Shown one piece after another: positions 14,351-22,154 of a stretch of 29,622 nt of DNA. The stretch's first letter is position 1, and each line of letters begins with the position of its first letter. Source of the DNA: Candidatus Gastranaerophilales bacterium (GTDB lineage: Bacteria > Cyanobacteriota > Vampirovibrionia > Gastranaerophilales > Gastranaerophilaceae). Location of the stretch: the NCBI GenBank assembly GCA_910588555.1, contig CAJUPC010000027.1, forward strand, positions 1-29,622, in the 5' to 3' direction. Under the pieces are notes generated by a model, which saw only the letters and a list, made by a program, of their open reading frames with translations, was not told the DNA's origin and made no database searches. The translations under genes and the position numbers were made by a program.

Positions 14351-14764
14351 ATGAGAAAAAAAACAAGAATTATACAAATATCAGGATTTCGCGGTTTAAT
14401 TATGGCTGTTTTTGTTGTAATTTGTCTTGCTGCCGGATTTGTGGGATTTCCGTCTTTAATGGCAATGCAGGGCTGGAATTACGCCGCAGAATTTTTTGGA
14501 TTTCCGCAGATTAATATGTTTCAAGGTGCTATGCTCTGGGCTATAGTTGCAATTTCAGGATATATAATTAACGAAAAAGGCAAATATTTTGTATCTCTTA
14601 ATTCTGATAAAGGTTTGCAGGAAAAAGATGTTAGAAAGCTAATGGAGAGAATTAATCGTCAAAAAAATAAAAATATGCTTGAAGAAATGTATATGAAATC
14701 TTTTGATATGAAAAATGTTGAAGAAATTGAAAAATCAAAAGAAAAAGAAAAGGAGAATGTATGA
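14351..14764 (+). CDS. two-helix membrane protein, hypothetical
   Basis: 137 aa, not recognised. Two transmembrane helices are clear: about 16-36 (LIMAVFVVICLAAGFVGF) and about 57-74 (MLWAIVAISGYII). The C-terminal 60 residues are charged and likely coiled coil (EKDVRKLMERINRQKN, then a K/E-rich tail), so the protein looks like a small membrane anchor with a cytoplasmic helix. Its gene sits between ligA and the SIMPL gene, with an AAGGA site inside the ligA end, and its stop overlaps the next start in ATGA. Confidence 0.7.
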   Translation: MRKKTRIIQISGFRGLIMAVFVVICLAAGFVGFPSLMAMQGWNYAAEFFGFPQINMFQGAMLWAIVAISGYIINEKGKYFVSLNSDKGLQEKDVRKLMERINRQKNKNMLEEMYMKSFDMKNVEEIEKSKEKEKENV

Positions 14765-15504
14765 AAAAAGTAATTTTATCTGCACTGATTTTATCATTAG
14801 CAGCAGGCTGTGCAACAGCTATTACTACAACTACAGGGATTGAAAGAGGCTATATTTCAGTAAACACTTCTGCAAATACCGAAATCGCTCCTGATGTTGC
14901 GGAAGTTTCTATTGCGGTTCAAACTTTTGATAACAAGTCTATGCAAAAAGCGACTTTGCAGAATAAAGAAATTTCAGACAAAGTTATTGCAGAATTAAAA
15001 TCAATGATTAACACAGCAAACGGTGATTTTATCAAAACATCTGATTTTAGTGCATCTCCTGTTTATACATATTCCGGAAGTAAAAGAAATTTAGACAAAT
15101 ATCAGGTTTCAAATTCTGTTATTGTCCACACAAAATCAATTGATAAAGTGGGTGCAATGATTGATAAAGCGATTTCGCTCGGTGCTACAAATGTAAACAG
15201 TTTAAGTTTTTCTGTTTCGAATTATGATGCGCAGTGCGAAGATTTGCTTGCTATAGCTGCTAAAAAAGCTTTAAAAAGAGCTAATGCGGTAGCCAAAGCT
15301 GTACCGACCACAGTAACAGGAATTAGAACACTTGATGTATCTTGCAGTGCCAATAACAATTATCGAACTCAGTATCGTTTTATGAAATCAAATATGGCAG
15401 CAATGGATTCAGCAGCCGGAGAAACAGAAGGTGCTGCAACATCTATTGAAAGCGGTGTGATTAAAATATTTGCAAACGTCAACGCAAGCTATTTTGTGAA
15501 ATAA
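14761..15504 (+). CDS. SIMPL-domain (DUF541) exported protein
   Basis: 247 aa. The N-terminus is a signal sequence; SLAAGC at residues 12-17 could be a lipobox with C17 as the lipid-bearing cysteine, although the -3 residue is alanine in place of the usual leucine, so ordinary signal peptidase I cleavage is also possible. Residues about 30-240 fit the SIMPL/DUF541 domain: ISVNTSANTEIAPDVAEVSI opens it, and alternating strands with AIAAKKALKRANAVA follow. Members are periplasmic or cell-surface proteins of unclear function. It overlaps the preceding gene in ATGA and is the last of the operon, closed by the terminator at 15536. Confidence 0.8.
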   Translation: MKKVILSALILSLAAGCATAITTTTGIERGYISVNTSANTEIAPDVAEVSIAVQTFDNKSMQKATLQNKEISDKVIAELKSMINTANGDFIKTSDFSASPVYTYSGSKRNLDKYQVSNSVIVHTKSIDKVGAMIDKAISLGATNVNSLSFSVSNYDAQCEDLLAIAAKKALKRANAVAKAVPTTVTGIRTLDVSCSANNNYRTQYRFMKSNMAAMDSAAGETEGAATSIESGVIKIFANVNASYFVK

Positions 15505-15535
15505 TTAAAAATATTCAAGCCATGTAGAAAGTTCA

Positions 15536-15577
15536 TCAAGCTCTTTTGCAATTATATTTGCAAGGGGCTTGATTTTT
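15536..15577 (+). terminator. terminator of the speB-ligA operon
   Basis: A long stem, TCAAGCTCTTTTGCAA against TTGCAAGGGGCTTGA with one bulge and G-U pairs, closed by a short AT loop and followed by TTTTT. It lies 32 bp after the SIMPL gene stop and before the convergent gene at 15607. Confidence 0.85.
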
Positions 15578-15606
15578 ATGAGGTTAAATTTGAAAAAAGA
15601 AATTAG

Positions 15607-16404
15607 TTACTCAACTATCATAAACGATTTCAGGCTTCTGCCCCCGCCGTCGCCGATTGTTGAAGTTATACTATACTGTTTTAAGTAATTCATTGATGTC
15701 GAACTTCCGCCGTCAAATGCCATTGCTCTGTCCCAGCCCAGCTTTTTAACATAAGCTTGAACTTCATACATATCCATAGGGTGTTCGTCAGTGATGATTA
15801 ATATATGCGCAACACCGTCTTTTAGGCCGATTATTGTTCTTGATGTTTTGTGCAAAACAGAACAGCTTTCACGAATAATTTTTCCGTCTGCATCTTTTAC
15901 AATAAAGAATTCTTCTTCGAGTCTTAATTGCGGGTAAATTAACGGACCGCCTTGTGCTGAGGTTATTACGTTACACCCAAAATCAACCGAACTTTTGTGA
16001 GGAACGATTTCATAATGGTATTTTCCATTTGAGCATTCTACAACTCTAAATTCGGTGCGATTTAAAATTTTATCCAAATTGCGCATTAAAAGCGGATTTG
16101 TCAAAATACTTTTTTTCATTAAAGGGTCTTCAGCAGTATTTCTGTCGCTTACAATATACGACATTGATTCTTCTGTTTTGGGGTCAAAATATCCTGCGTT
16201 AATTGTAAGTTTTGCTTTTGTCCTCTGGTGAGCTTCTTTGTTTGTAATTAAGCCCTCAGAACTTATAAATTTAATTTTCTTTTTTATTTTTTCTCCAGTA
16301 AGAACAATATGATAAATTCCGTCGTCATAATCAATGTCAATACCGGCAAAGCAAGGTACACTTGTGATTAGAAAACACATTAATAAAAAGATTATTTTTT
16401 TCAT
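15607..16404 (-). CDS. phosphodiester glycosidase (NAGPA domain) family protein, secreted
   Basis: 265 aa. A 20-residue signal peptide ends PCFA, so the protein is exported. The NAGPA/DUF2233 motifs are present: LTINAGYFDP (about 66-75), TSAQGGPLIYP, SRTIIGLKDGVAHILI and MAFDGGSSTSMNY near the C-terminus. The family hydrolyses sugar-phosphodiester bonds (the mammalian member uncovers mannose-6-phosphate); in bacteria it is often found with envelope or exopolysaccharide genes. It follows the Lpt permease gene by 1 bp and shares its leftward transcript with lptB, which suggests a role at the cell envelope. AAGGA lies within the end of the upstream gene. No terminator of its own is visible other than the convergent one at 15536-15577. 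Confidence 0.85.
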   Translation of the reverse strand: MKKIIFLLMCFLITSVPCFAGIDIDYDDGIYHIVLTGEKIKKKIKFISSEGLITNKEAHQRTKAKLTINAGYFDPKTEESMSYIVSDRNTAEDPLMKKSILTNPLLMRNLDKILNRTEFRVVECSNGKYHYEIVPHKSSVDFGCNVITSAQGGPLIYPQLRLEEEFFIVKDADGKIIRESCSVLHKTSRTIIGLKDGVAHILIITDEHPMDMYEVQAYVKKLGWDRAMAFDGGSSTSMNYLKQYSITSTIGDGGGRSLKSFMIVE

Positions 16405-16405
16405 A

Positions 16406-17521
16406 TTATAAATCCTTAGACTTGTAAAATATTATTGTTGCACACATAAATGCAAAAGGAGGGAATATTGCTGTTATGAAAGGATGTAAAACTCCTTTTT
16501 CTGCCAATAAATCAAAGAACGGGAGAGTGATGTAATATAGGAATATACAGCCTATCGCAATTGTAAACCCGATAAGTCTTTGTTCTCTGGGTTTGCTGAA
16601 ACCGAGAAGTGCTCCCATGATTGCAAGAATTACGCACACAAACGGGTGGAAAAATCTTTGGAGATATTTATTGAGCATATATCTGTATTCTTCGTCCAAT
16701 CCTTCTTTTTTCAGAAGTTTTACATAATTTCTCAAATTTTTATTGTTAATTTCGCGTTCTTTTTTAACCGAATATGTCATAAGAGTGAATGCGTTTTTAG
16801 CCGCTTCGCCTTCTAAAATTGTCATTTCCGGAAGCTTGTTTATATCAATAAAAATTCCGTCAGTTGAAATTTTGTATTGTGTTATGTCGTATAATTTCCA
16901 GTTATCGGAAAAGTTTTTACCTGTTTTTGCGTGGTAAATATTATTTAATTGGTGCACGTCATTATACTGTTTTTGTGAAAAATCAAGAACGATTACATTA
17001 TACATTGTGTCTTTAGAAAACTTTGAAATAACGACAGCTTTTGTCGGAACTTCGTTTTCATCCTTTTGTGTATAAATGTACTGTGTAGAAATGTATCCGC
17101 CTCTGAGGGCAATAGCTTTGTTTACAGAATACGGAATAAGTTTGTCGCCTGTTATATAGCATAACCAAGTTATAATAAAGCTTAAAACCAGCACGGGAGC
17201 AATAATTCTCTGGAAAGACAAACCGACTGCTCTAAATATAGTTAATTCCGAATCTTTACTCAACTTATCAAATGTGAAAAGAGTTCCGAGTAAAAGTCCT
17301 ACAGGAAAAGCTTTTCCAAGGATTTTTGGAAGCTCATACAGCAAAACAAGAATTGCAGTTTTTACTCCATAATCCCCTGCAAGAGTTTTCTTAATCGTAT
17401 TTAAAAGCATTTCAGGTGCAATCCAAACAACTGTAAACAACAAAATTGCAACGAAAGTTGTTATAAGTACCTGATTAAATATATATTTATCGTAAATTGT
17501 AATTTTCGGAAATACTTTCAT
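16406..17521 (-). CDS. LptF/LptG-family LPS export permease
   Basis: 371 aa, YjgP/YjgQ family. Together with LptB it forms the inner-membrane ABC transporter that extracts lipopolysaccharide and feeds it to the Lpt bridge. N-terminal helices (about 11-34, 57-80, 100-122), a periplasmic domain (about 125-280) and three C-terminal helices (about 285-365) give the usual 6-helix layout; the start KITIYDKYIFNQVLITTF and the later RAVGLSFQRI are typical. Only one permease gene is present here, so its partner is elsewhere or it acts as a homodimer; I therefore cannot choose between LptF and LptG. The stop of lptB shares one base with its ATG. Confidence 0.88.
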   Translation of the reverse strand: MKVFPKITIYDKYIFNQVLITTFVAILLFTVVWIAPEMLLNTIKKTLAGDYGVKTAILVLLYELPKILGKAFPVGLLLGTLFTFDKLSKDSELTIFRAVGLSFQRIIAPVLVLSFIITWLCYITGDKLIPYSVNKAIALRGGYISTQYIYTQKDENEVPTKAVVISKFSKDTMYNVIVLDFSQKQYNDVHQLNNIYHAKTGKNFSDNWKLYDITQYKISTDGIFIDINKLPEMTILEGEAAKNAFTLMTYSVKKEREINNKNLRNYVKLLKKEGLDEEYRYMLNKYLQRFFHPFVCVILAIMGALLGFSKPREQRLIGFTIAIGCIFLYYITLPFFDLLAEKGVLHPFITAIFPPFAFMCATIIFYKSKDL

Positions 17522-18246
17522 TACAGAGCAAAATCCTTTCCTAAGTAGAATTCCTTAGCCACAGGGTCAACTGCAACATCTTGACTGCGACCTTGAATTT
17601 TGATTTTTCCGTCAAAGATTACATAAGCTCTGTCAGTAATTGAAAGAGTTGCTTTCGGGTTGTGGTCTGTAATTAATACACCCAGGCCTTTATCTTCCGA
17701 AATTTTTCTGATATTGTCTTTAATTTCACCGATTGCAATAGGGTCAATACCCGCAAAGGGTTCGTCTAACAGCATAAAATCAGGGCTTGCGGCAAGTGCT
17801 CTTGCAATTTCTACCCTTCTTCTTTCTCCGCCTGATAATGATACGGCTGCGTAAGAACGCAATCTTAAAATTCCGAATTCTGACAAAAGTTCTTCCAATT
17901 TGCGTTTTTTCTCACATTCGGTAAGTTTGTCGTTCATCTCAAGAACCAATTTTATATTGTCTTCTACAGACAATTTTCTGAAAATTGAAGCTTCCTGCGG
18001 CAGATATCCGATACCTGCTCTTGCACGTTCGTTCATTGGCCATGCGGAAATGTCTTCTCCGTCAAGGAAAATGTGTCCTTTATTAGGTTTAACAAGACCG
18101 ACAACCATATAGAATGTTGTGGTTTTACCGGCACCGTTCGGACCCAAAAGACAAACAACTTCGCCTTTGTTTATATCAAATGTGACATCATTTACAACGC
18201 TTCTGTCACCGTATATTTTTATAAGATTTTTAGCCTCAATTCTCAT
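17521..18246 (-). CDS. lptB: LPS export ABC transporter ATPase LptB
   Basis: 241 aa. It hydrolyses ATP to drive LPS extraction from the inner membrane. Walker A is GPNGAGKT (35-42), the Q-loop is YLPQEASIF (81-89), the signature is LSGGE (137-141), Walker B is FMLLDE (157-162) and the switch histidine is H195 (ITDHN). The sequence matches LptB closely along its length, including YLGKDF at the C-terminus. It is the first of three leftward genes and overlaps the permease start by one base. Its presence implies a Gram-negative outer membrane. A GAGGGG site lies before the ATG. Confidence 0.94.
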   Translation of the reverse strand: MRIEAKNLIKIYGDRSVVNDVTFDINKGEVVCLLGPNGAGKTTTFYMVVGLVKPNKGHIFLDGEDISAWPMNERARAGIGYLPQEASIFRKLSVEDNIKLVLEMNDKLTECEKKRKLEELLSEFGILRLRSYAAVSLSGGERRRVEIARALAASPDFMLLDEPFAGIDPIAIGEIKDNIRKISEDKGLGVLITDHNPKATLSITDRAYVIFDGKIKIQGRSQDVAVDPVAKEFYLGKDFAL

Positions 18247-18269
18247 ATTCCTACCCCTCTATAATAAAT

Positions 18270-18298
18270 ATTTTACTGTAAAAATTTTGTTATTGCAA
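18270..18298 (-). promoter_or_regulatory. predicted promoter of the lptB operon
   Basis: Minus strand: TTGCAA (18298-18293), 17-bp spacer, TAAAAT (18275-18270). The start near 18263 leaves a 17-nt leader with GAGGGG. Confidence 0.55.
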
Positions 18299-18429
18299 TT
18301 TTTCACCGGTAAAAGTAATATTAATAATTGTAAATATATACCGAATATATGTTTGAGATATCAGATTTGATGGCATACATGAAATATAACCATTCTTTTT
18401 TTTTATTTTCTCCTACACACTTAACCTTT

Positions 18430-18547
18430 TACCAATATGAAATTGGCCGTTTAAGAAACGGCTATTTTTATAAATTTTCCGCTTCCATAGTCACACTAAG
18501 CGGACAAAGAGGCGCCATTCGGCGCCTCTTTCGTTCTTTTTATTTTT
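18430..18547 (+). ncRNA. candidate small structured RNA in the lptB-trpS gap
   Basis: The 301-bp stretch 18247-18547 has no gene I can support. Its right half holds four inverted repeats in a row: CCAAT/ATTGG (18432-18446), GCCGTTT/AAACGGC (18446-18462, then TATTTTT), CCGCTT/AAGCGG (18479-18503) and an 11-bp stem (18506-18531) followed by a T-rich tail. The T-rich tails follow the stems only on the plus strand, yet both flanking genes are transcribed leftward. That suggests a rightward transcript ending near 18547. I see no convincing promoter and no match to a known RNA family. The left half (18300-18430) is AT-rich with a long T run and nothing I can call. Confidence 0.35.
18506..18547 (+). 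terminator. rightward terminator-like hairpin near trpS end
   Basis: AAAGAGGCGCC (18506-18516) pairs with GGCGCCTCTTT (18521-18531) around ATTC, followed on the plus strand by a T-rich tail (CGTTCTTTTTATTTTTTT). It may also stop leftward trpS transcription, but on that strand only TTTGTCC follows. Confidence 0.75.
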
Positions 18548-19549
18548 TTAATACATTCCGATAATGTTTCTGACTTCATTGAGGATTTTTTGAGCTTCTG
18601 CTCTTGCTTTTTCTGAACCCTCTTTAATAATTCGTTCCACTTCTTCGGGATGAGCTTCGTAGTATCTGCGTTTTTCTCTTATCGGAGCGAATTTTTCATT
18701 TATTAATGCACCCAGTTGGCGTTTACAATCCGCACAGCCGCGCAGCCCTTTTTCACATTCACATCTGACATTTTCTACCTGTTCTTTTTCTCCGAATATC
18801 TGCCAGTATTTGAATGCAACTTCGCAATCTTCGGGGTGTCCGGGGTCATCTTTTCTAATACGGCTTCTGTCAGTGATTGCTGTCATTATTTTCTTTGCCG
18901 TAACTTCTTCCGTATCAGAAATTTTTATATCGTTTTGGAATGATTTACCCATTTTGTTTCCGTCAAGACCGCAAATTAATGAACAATCATTCAAGATAGG
19001 TTTGGGTTCATTGAAGAAATCTGTTTTATATATATTGTTAAATCTTCTTGCAATATCTCTTGTGATTTCAATGTGTGCAACCTGATCGATACCGACAGGA
19101 ACTGCTGTTGCATTAAACATCATTATGTCAGCACTCATTAATACAGGATAGCCCATTAGGCCGTAATTGATTTGAGAAGCATTGCCTTCTTTTGTTTTAA
19201 GGATTTTTGCCATATCTTTTAAGGTCGGGTCGCGTTCTACCCAGTTTTGGGGGGTAATCATGCCCAAATATATATTTAATTCTGCAATTTCAGGCACAAG
19301 TGATTGAACGTAAATTGTAGAAACTTCGGGATCAATACCGCAACTTAACCAATCAATTACAACATCTTTCACATCCTGTTTAAGTGTTTCGGTTTTATCA
19401 TATTTTGTAGTCAGGGCGTGCCAATCAGCAACAAAGAAAAAGCTTTCGCATTCATGTTGAAGTTTAACCCAGTTTTGAATTACACCCAAATAATGTCCTA
19501 AGTGTAATTTCCCTGTGGAACGCATTCCTGATACAATTCTTTCTGCCAT
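18548..19549 (-). CDS. trpS: tryptophanyl-tRNA synthetase
   Basis: 333 aa. It charges tRNA-Trp with tryptophan at the cost of ATP. Class I motifs: HLGH (16-19, the HIGH motif) after GMRSTGK, and GNKMGKS (the KMSKS motif). Near the C-terminus the CECEKGLRGCADCK cysteine pattern is typical of one bacterial TrpRS group. The AAGGAG site just before the ATG sets the start. It is the third gene of a leftward run (prepilin, 66-aa protein, trpS) with gaps of about 20 bp, so it is probably transcribed from the strong promoter at 20807-20835. No T-box or trp leader is seen. Confidence 0.95.
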   Translation of the reverse strand: MAERIVSGMRSTGKLHLGHYLGVIQNWVKLQHECESFFFVADWHALTTKYDKTETLKQDVKDVVIDWLSCGIDPEVSTIYVQSLVPEIAELNIYLGMITPQNWVERDPTLKDMAKILKTKEGNASQINYGLMGYPVLMSADIMMFNATAVPVGIDQVAHIEITRDIARRFNNIYKTDFFNEPKPILNDCSLICGLDGNKMGKSFQNDIKISDTEEVTAKKIMTAITDRSRIRKDDPGHPEDCEVAFKYWQIFGEKEQVENVRCECEKGLRGCADCKRQLGALINEKFAPIREKRRYYEAHPEEVERIIKEGSEKARAEAQKILNEVRNIIGMY

Positions 19550-19570
19550 TTTTTTCTCCTTGTGTATAAT

Positions 19571-19771
19571 CTAACCTTCAGCAACTACTGTTGATATAAG
19601 TTCACCGTAGCTGTTCATTGAGCCGTCGGTTTCTTCAATAATATAATTATAGCCCTCTTTGCCTTCGATTGCTTTTTGAGCTTTTTGCAAAGCTGTGTCG
19701 TAATCTTTGCATTGTGCTATTTCTGTTTTTGTAAATTCTGAATGATTTTTTTCTGTATAAATATGATACAT
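19571..19771 (-). CDS. small hypothetical protein
   Basis: 66 aa, not recognised. It begins MYHIYTEKNHSEF and contains a central helix (TALQKAQKAIEGK) followed by strand-like YNYIIEETDGS. This looks like a compact alpha/beta protein. It has no signal peptide and a single cysteine (C21). An AAAGGATA site lies 7 nt upstream. It is placed between a prepilin gene and trpS with short gaps, and is probably co-transcribed with them. Confidence 0.65.
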   Translation of the reverse strand: MYHIYTEKNHSEFTKTEIAQCKDYDTALQKAQKAIEGKEGYNYIIEETDGSMNSYGELISTVVAEG

Positions 19772-19789
19772 TTTTTTTATCCTTTCTAT

Positions 19790-20791
19790 TTATGGAAATC
19801 TCACCGGCATTATAATTTTCATTCTGCAATCACTTTCAGTGTCTGCACATTTTGTCACTGTAGAGTATGCGGGAGTTGTTGAACAGTATGATGTTGAAGG
19901 ACCGATATACCCCATTTTGCAGGCACCTTCTTTAAAGCTTACGCTTTTTACAATCCATTCTGCAGGGTTTGCGGCTTCATTTTGAACGCTTATTTGTAAA
20001 TGCAATTTGTTATCGCCGCCTGCGCCATCAGGGTTGATTGTTTTGTCATACGCAGGAATTACCTTGCCCGACATAGTTACATAAAACGGATAAACATCGT
20101 CCCACAATAGGCTTTTGCCCTGTGAACCGTTGACATCGGCGTAAATAGTATAACCGTATTCGTTTATGTTTGGAACATCTTTGTAGCTTTCGCCCGCAAT
20201 ATTATTTGATAAAACTGTTAGTTTTGCAGGGTTTTGGCGTAAGTTGAATAATTTTATTCCGTTTCTTAAAGTTAAATCCGCTTTTTTGGCTGAAAAATCA
20301 GTTGTTGCGGAAGTTATATTGTCGCCTTCACATTCATCGCTTCCTGTTGCCGTATTAACATAAGCTGCAAATAATTTGCAGTAGTTTTCACCTTTTCTGG
20401 GGATTGTTCTTGGAGTCGGAACGCAGGCACATTGAGTCATACTCCAGCTTTGTGTAATGTCGGCGCAATCCTGAGCGGTACATGTTTCACCTTCTGCAAA
20501 TGCGGGAGATGTGAAAAGTTTTGTCAGTAAATAATCATCTACGGGACGATAATCACCGAGCATTTCGTTGGTAACTGATTTTATGGTTGAATATGCACTG
20601 TAATATGTTAAAGAGACAAGTGAATTTAACTTTGTAGCACTGATTTTAATACTTATGGCAACCACAGTCGCGATGATAAGCATTGTGATTACAACTTCTG
20701 CCAAAGTATACGCGTTTTTTTTCGACTGTCCGACAGCCCGAATTATTCGGGAAACATTTTTGCAACAAAATTTTTTATTAAACATATTCAT
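19790..20791 (-). CDS. prepilin-like protein with long leader
   Basis: 333 aa. A leader of 27 residues, unusually long and rich in lysine, precedes YTLAEVVITMLIIATVVAISI. Cleavage would fall between A27 and Y28, with the glutamate at +5 (E32); glycine before the site is replaced by alanine. A hydrophobic helix follows, then about 280 residues of globular domain with at least ten cysteines (CTAQDC, CACVP, YCKLF, ECEG, CKMGY, YCSTT, KCAD, DCRM), suggesting several disulphides. The start has a GAGGTATG site. It heads a leftward operon with a 66-aa protein and trpS. A minor pilin or pseudopilin is likely. No repeated, NNC-rich region is seen at its C-terminus, unlike the gene at 28481. Confidence 0.8.
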   Translation of the reverse strand: MNMFNKKFCCKNVSRIIRAVGQSKKNAYTLAEVVITMLIIATVVAISIKISATKLNSLVSLTYYSAYSTIKSVTNEMLGDYRPVDDYLLTKLFTSPAFAEGETCTAQDCADITQSWSMTQCACVPTPRTIPRKGENYCKLFAAYVNTATGSDECEGDNITSATTDFSAKKADLTLRNGIKLFNLRQNPAKLTVLSNNIAGESYKDVPNINEYGYTIYADVNGSQGKSLLWDDVYPFYVTMSGKVIPAYDKTINPDGAGGDNKLHLQISVQNEAANPAEWIVKSVSFKEGACKMGYIGPSTSYCSTTPAYSTVTKCADTESDCRMKIIMPVRFP

Positions 20792-20806
20792 ACCTCAATA
20801 ATATTG

Positions 20807-20835
20807 ATAATATATTACATTCCCGTGACTGTCAA
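20807..20835 (-). promoter_or_regulatory. strong predicted promoter of the prepilin-trpS operon
   Basis: Minus strand: TTGACA (20835-20830, consensus), 17-bp spacer, TATTAT (20812-20807). The -35 lies 5 bp downstream of the cysE stop. Confidence 0.65.
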
Positions 20836-20839
20836 ATGC

Positions 20840-21484
20840 TTAACCCATTTTGTCTTTTATTGCCTGAACCTCATATTTAAGCCTGTTCAGTTCACATTTT
20901 ATGGGGTCAGGGATACGGTTATGCATTAATACACCGTTTTCGTCTCTGAGTTTTCTTTGAACAATCCTTCCCGGTACTCCGACTACTGTTGAATATTCGG
21001 GAACATCTTCCATAACAACCGAACCTGCGCCGACTCTTACATAATCCCCGAGAGTAATATTGCCGAGAACTTTTGCACCGGCTCCGACAATTACGCCGTT
21101 ACCGACTGTCGGGTGGCGTTTGCCATGTTCTTTACCTGTTCCGCCCAGAGTAACCTGCTGATAAATTAATACATCGTCGCCTATTATTGTAGTTGCGCCT
21201 ATTACGACACCTTCTCCGTGGTCAATGAAAAATCTTCTGCCGATTTTTGCCGCGGGATGAATTTCTATACCGGTAATTATTCTTGTGAGATAAGAGATTA
21301 TACGCGGAAACAGCGGTATATGCCATTTGTATAATCTGTGTGCAAATCTGTATGCGATTAATGCATGTAAACCCGGGTAGCAGAGAATAACTTCAAGGAT
21401 ATTTCCTGCAGCGGGGTCTTTGTCATAAATTACCTGAATGTCTTCTTTTACTTTTGTTATTCCGCGTGCGAGTATTTTAAACAT
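20840..21484 (-). CDS. cysE: serine O-acetyltransferase
   Basis: 214 aa. It transfers acetyl from acetyl-CoA to serine, the first step of cysteine synthesis. The N-terminal helical part (about 1-75) is followed by the left-handed beta-helix of hexapeptide repeats: IDHGEGVVIG (with D88/H89), VTLGGTGKEHGKRHP (H124) and VGAGAKVLGNITLG. Compared with E. coli CysE the N-terminus is shorter, as in EpsC-type enzymes of other bacteria. The start is at 21484; a weak GGA lies in front of it. It is divergent from the hypothetical gene at 21567 and lies just upstream of the prepilin-trpS operon. Confidence 0.93.
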   Translation of the reverse strand: MFKILARGITKVKEDIQVIYDKDPAAGNILEVILCYPGLHALIAYRFAHRLYKWHIPLFPRIISYLTRIITGIEIHPAAKIGRRFFIDHGEGVVIGATTIIGDDVLIYQQVTLGGTGKEHGKRHPTVGNGVIVGAGAKVLGNITLGDYVRVGAGSVVMEDVPEYSTVVGVPGRIVQRKLRDENGVLMHNRIPDPIKCELNRLKYEVQAIKDKMG

Positions 21485-21500
21485 AATTTTTCCAAACTTT

Positions 21501-21528
21501 TTGTAAATTTCTGTAAAATAATTATAAC
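21501..21528 (+). promoter_or_regulatory. predicted promoter of the gene at 21567
   Basis: TTGTAA (21501-21506), 16-bp spacer, TATAAC (21523-21528). The start near 21535 gives a leader of about 32 nt. Confidence 0.45.
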
Positions 21529-21566
21529 ATGAGCAAAAAAATTTATTTAGGATTGTTAGTGTTGAT

Positions 21567-22118
21567 ATGGATAATAAAATAAATTTTACCGGAATAAAAA
21601 ATATTGCGTCAGCAGAATTTGCAAGACAAGGATTTCATCCTACTAAAAACATTTCACTTGTTTTAACAGATGATTTTCACGGCAAAGACTTGCAGGAATT
21701 CAAAACAGTGTTATCTAAAGTTAAAGGTGACTCATCTGTATATAAAAATGAAGAATATCCGAGTGTGATAAATTTGGAATGTCTTCGGGAGGGAGGCAAT
21801 CAAGGCTGGCTTTCGTTAAACGGCACTATACTTGAAGAAAACGATGCTAATTTGCCTGTATTTTCATACCTTGCAAAATTGACACGCCGAATTATGAATA
21901 TGCCTGATAAGGAAATGGTTGTTAATAATGATTATAAAAATTACGCGGCTAACGATATTTTAATTCACGGTACTGATTTTGGCGACAGTTATGAACAGCT
22001 TATTAAAGACGGTGTTGTTGACAAAATGTTTGACAGAGATAATGTCAGGGACGGCGCAAAAAGTTTAAACAATTCTATCCAAAAAATTATGAATAAATAT
22101 TTTGGTATAAAAGAATAA
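21567..22118 (+). CDS. hypothetical protein
   Basis: 183 aa, not recognised. It begins MDNKINFTGIKNI, which loosely resembles the start of the truncated protein at 47-440 (NSVPFKAYIK); I suspect a shared N-terminal element but cannot prove it. The rest is soluble, with mixed strand-like (ISLVLTDDF, WLSLNGTIL) and helical (FSYLAKLTRRIMN) segments and no catalytic motif I can identify. It has a single cysteine. It stands alone, with its own predicted promoter and a terminator just after its stop (22117-22147). Confidence 0.65.
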   Translation: MDNKINFTGIKNIASAEFARQGFHPTKNISLVLTDDFHGKDLQEFKTVLSKVKGDSSVYKNEEYPSVINLECLREGGNQGWLSLNGTILEENDANLPVFSYLAKLTRRIMNMPDKEMVVNNDYKNYAANDILIHGTDFGDSYEQLIKDGVVDKMFDRDNVRDGAKSLNNSIQKIMNKYFGIKE

Positions 22119-22147
22119 AAAAACCGATTATTATAATCGGTTTTTTT
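22117..22147 (+). terminator. bidirectional terminator between 21567 and 22155 genes
   Basis: AAAAAAACCGATTA and TAATCGGTTTTTTT pair perfectly around TTA. It serves the rightward gene ending at 22118 and the convergent leftward gene ending at 22155. Confidence 0.92.
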
Positions 22148-22154
22148 ATCGGTT

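Noticed and set aside
15505..15606. 33-codon open stretch on the minus strand following the NAGPA gene in the same frame
   Set aside because: It has no start codon and is entered only by reading through the stop; it coincides with the terminator stem of the convergent operon.
18405..18470. Yfr1-like cyanobacterial RNA, suggested by CTCCTACACAC before a hairpin with a T tail
   Set aside because: The motif differs from the conserved ACUCCUCACAC and the 5' hairpin is missing, so the similarity is too weak to name.
19550..19570. T-box or tryptophan leader before trpS
   Set aside because: Only 21 bp separate trpS from the preceding gene, with no stem-loop or Trp codons.
21529..21582. Small hydrophobic ORF (17 aa, MSKKIYLGLL...)
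   Set aside because: It overlaps the start of the gene at 21567 in another frame, has no ribosome-binding site, and abuts the -10 element, so it is probably chance.
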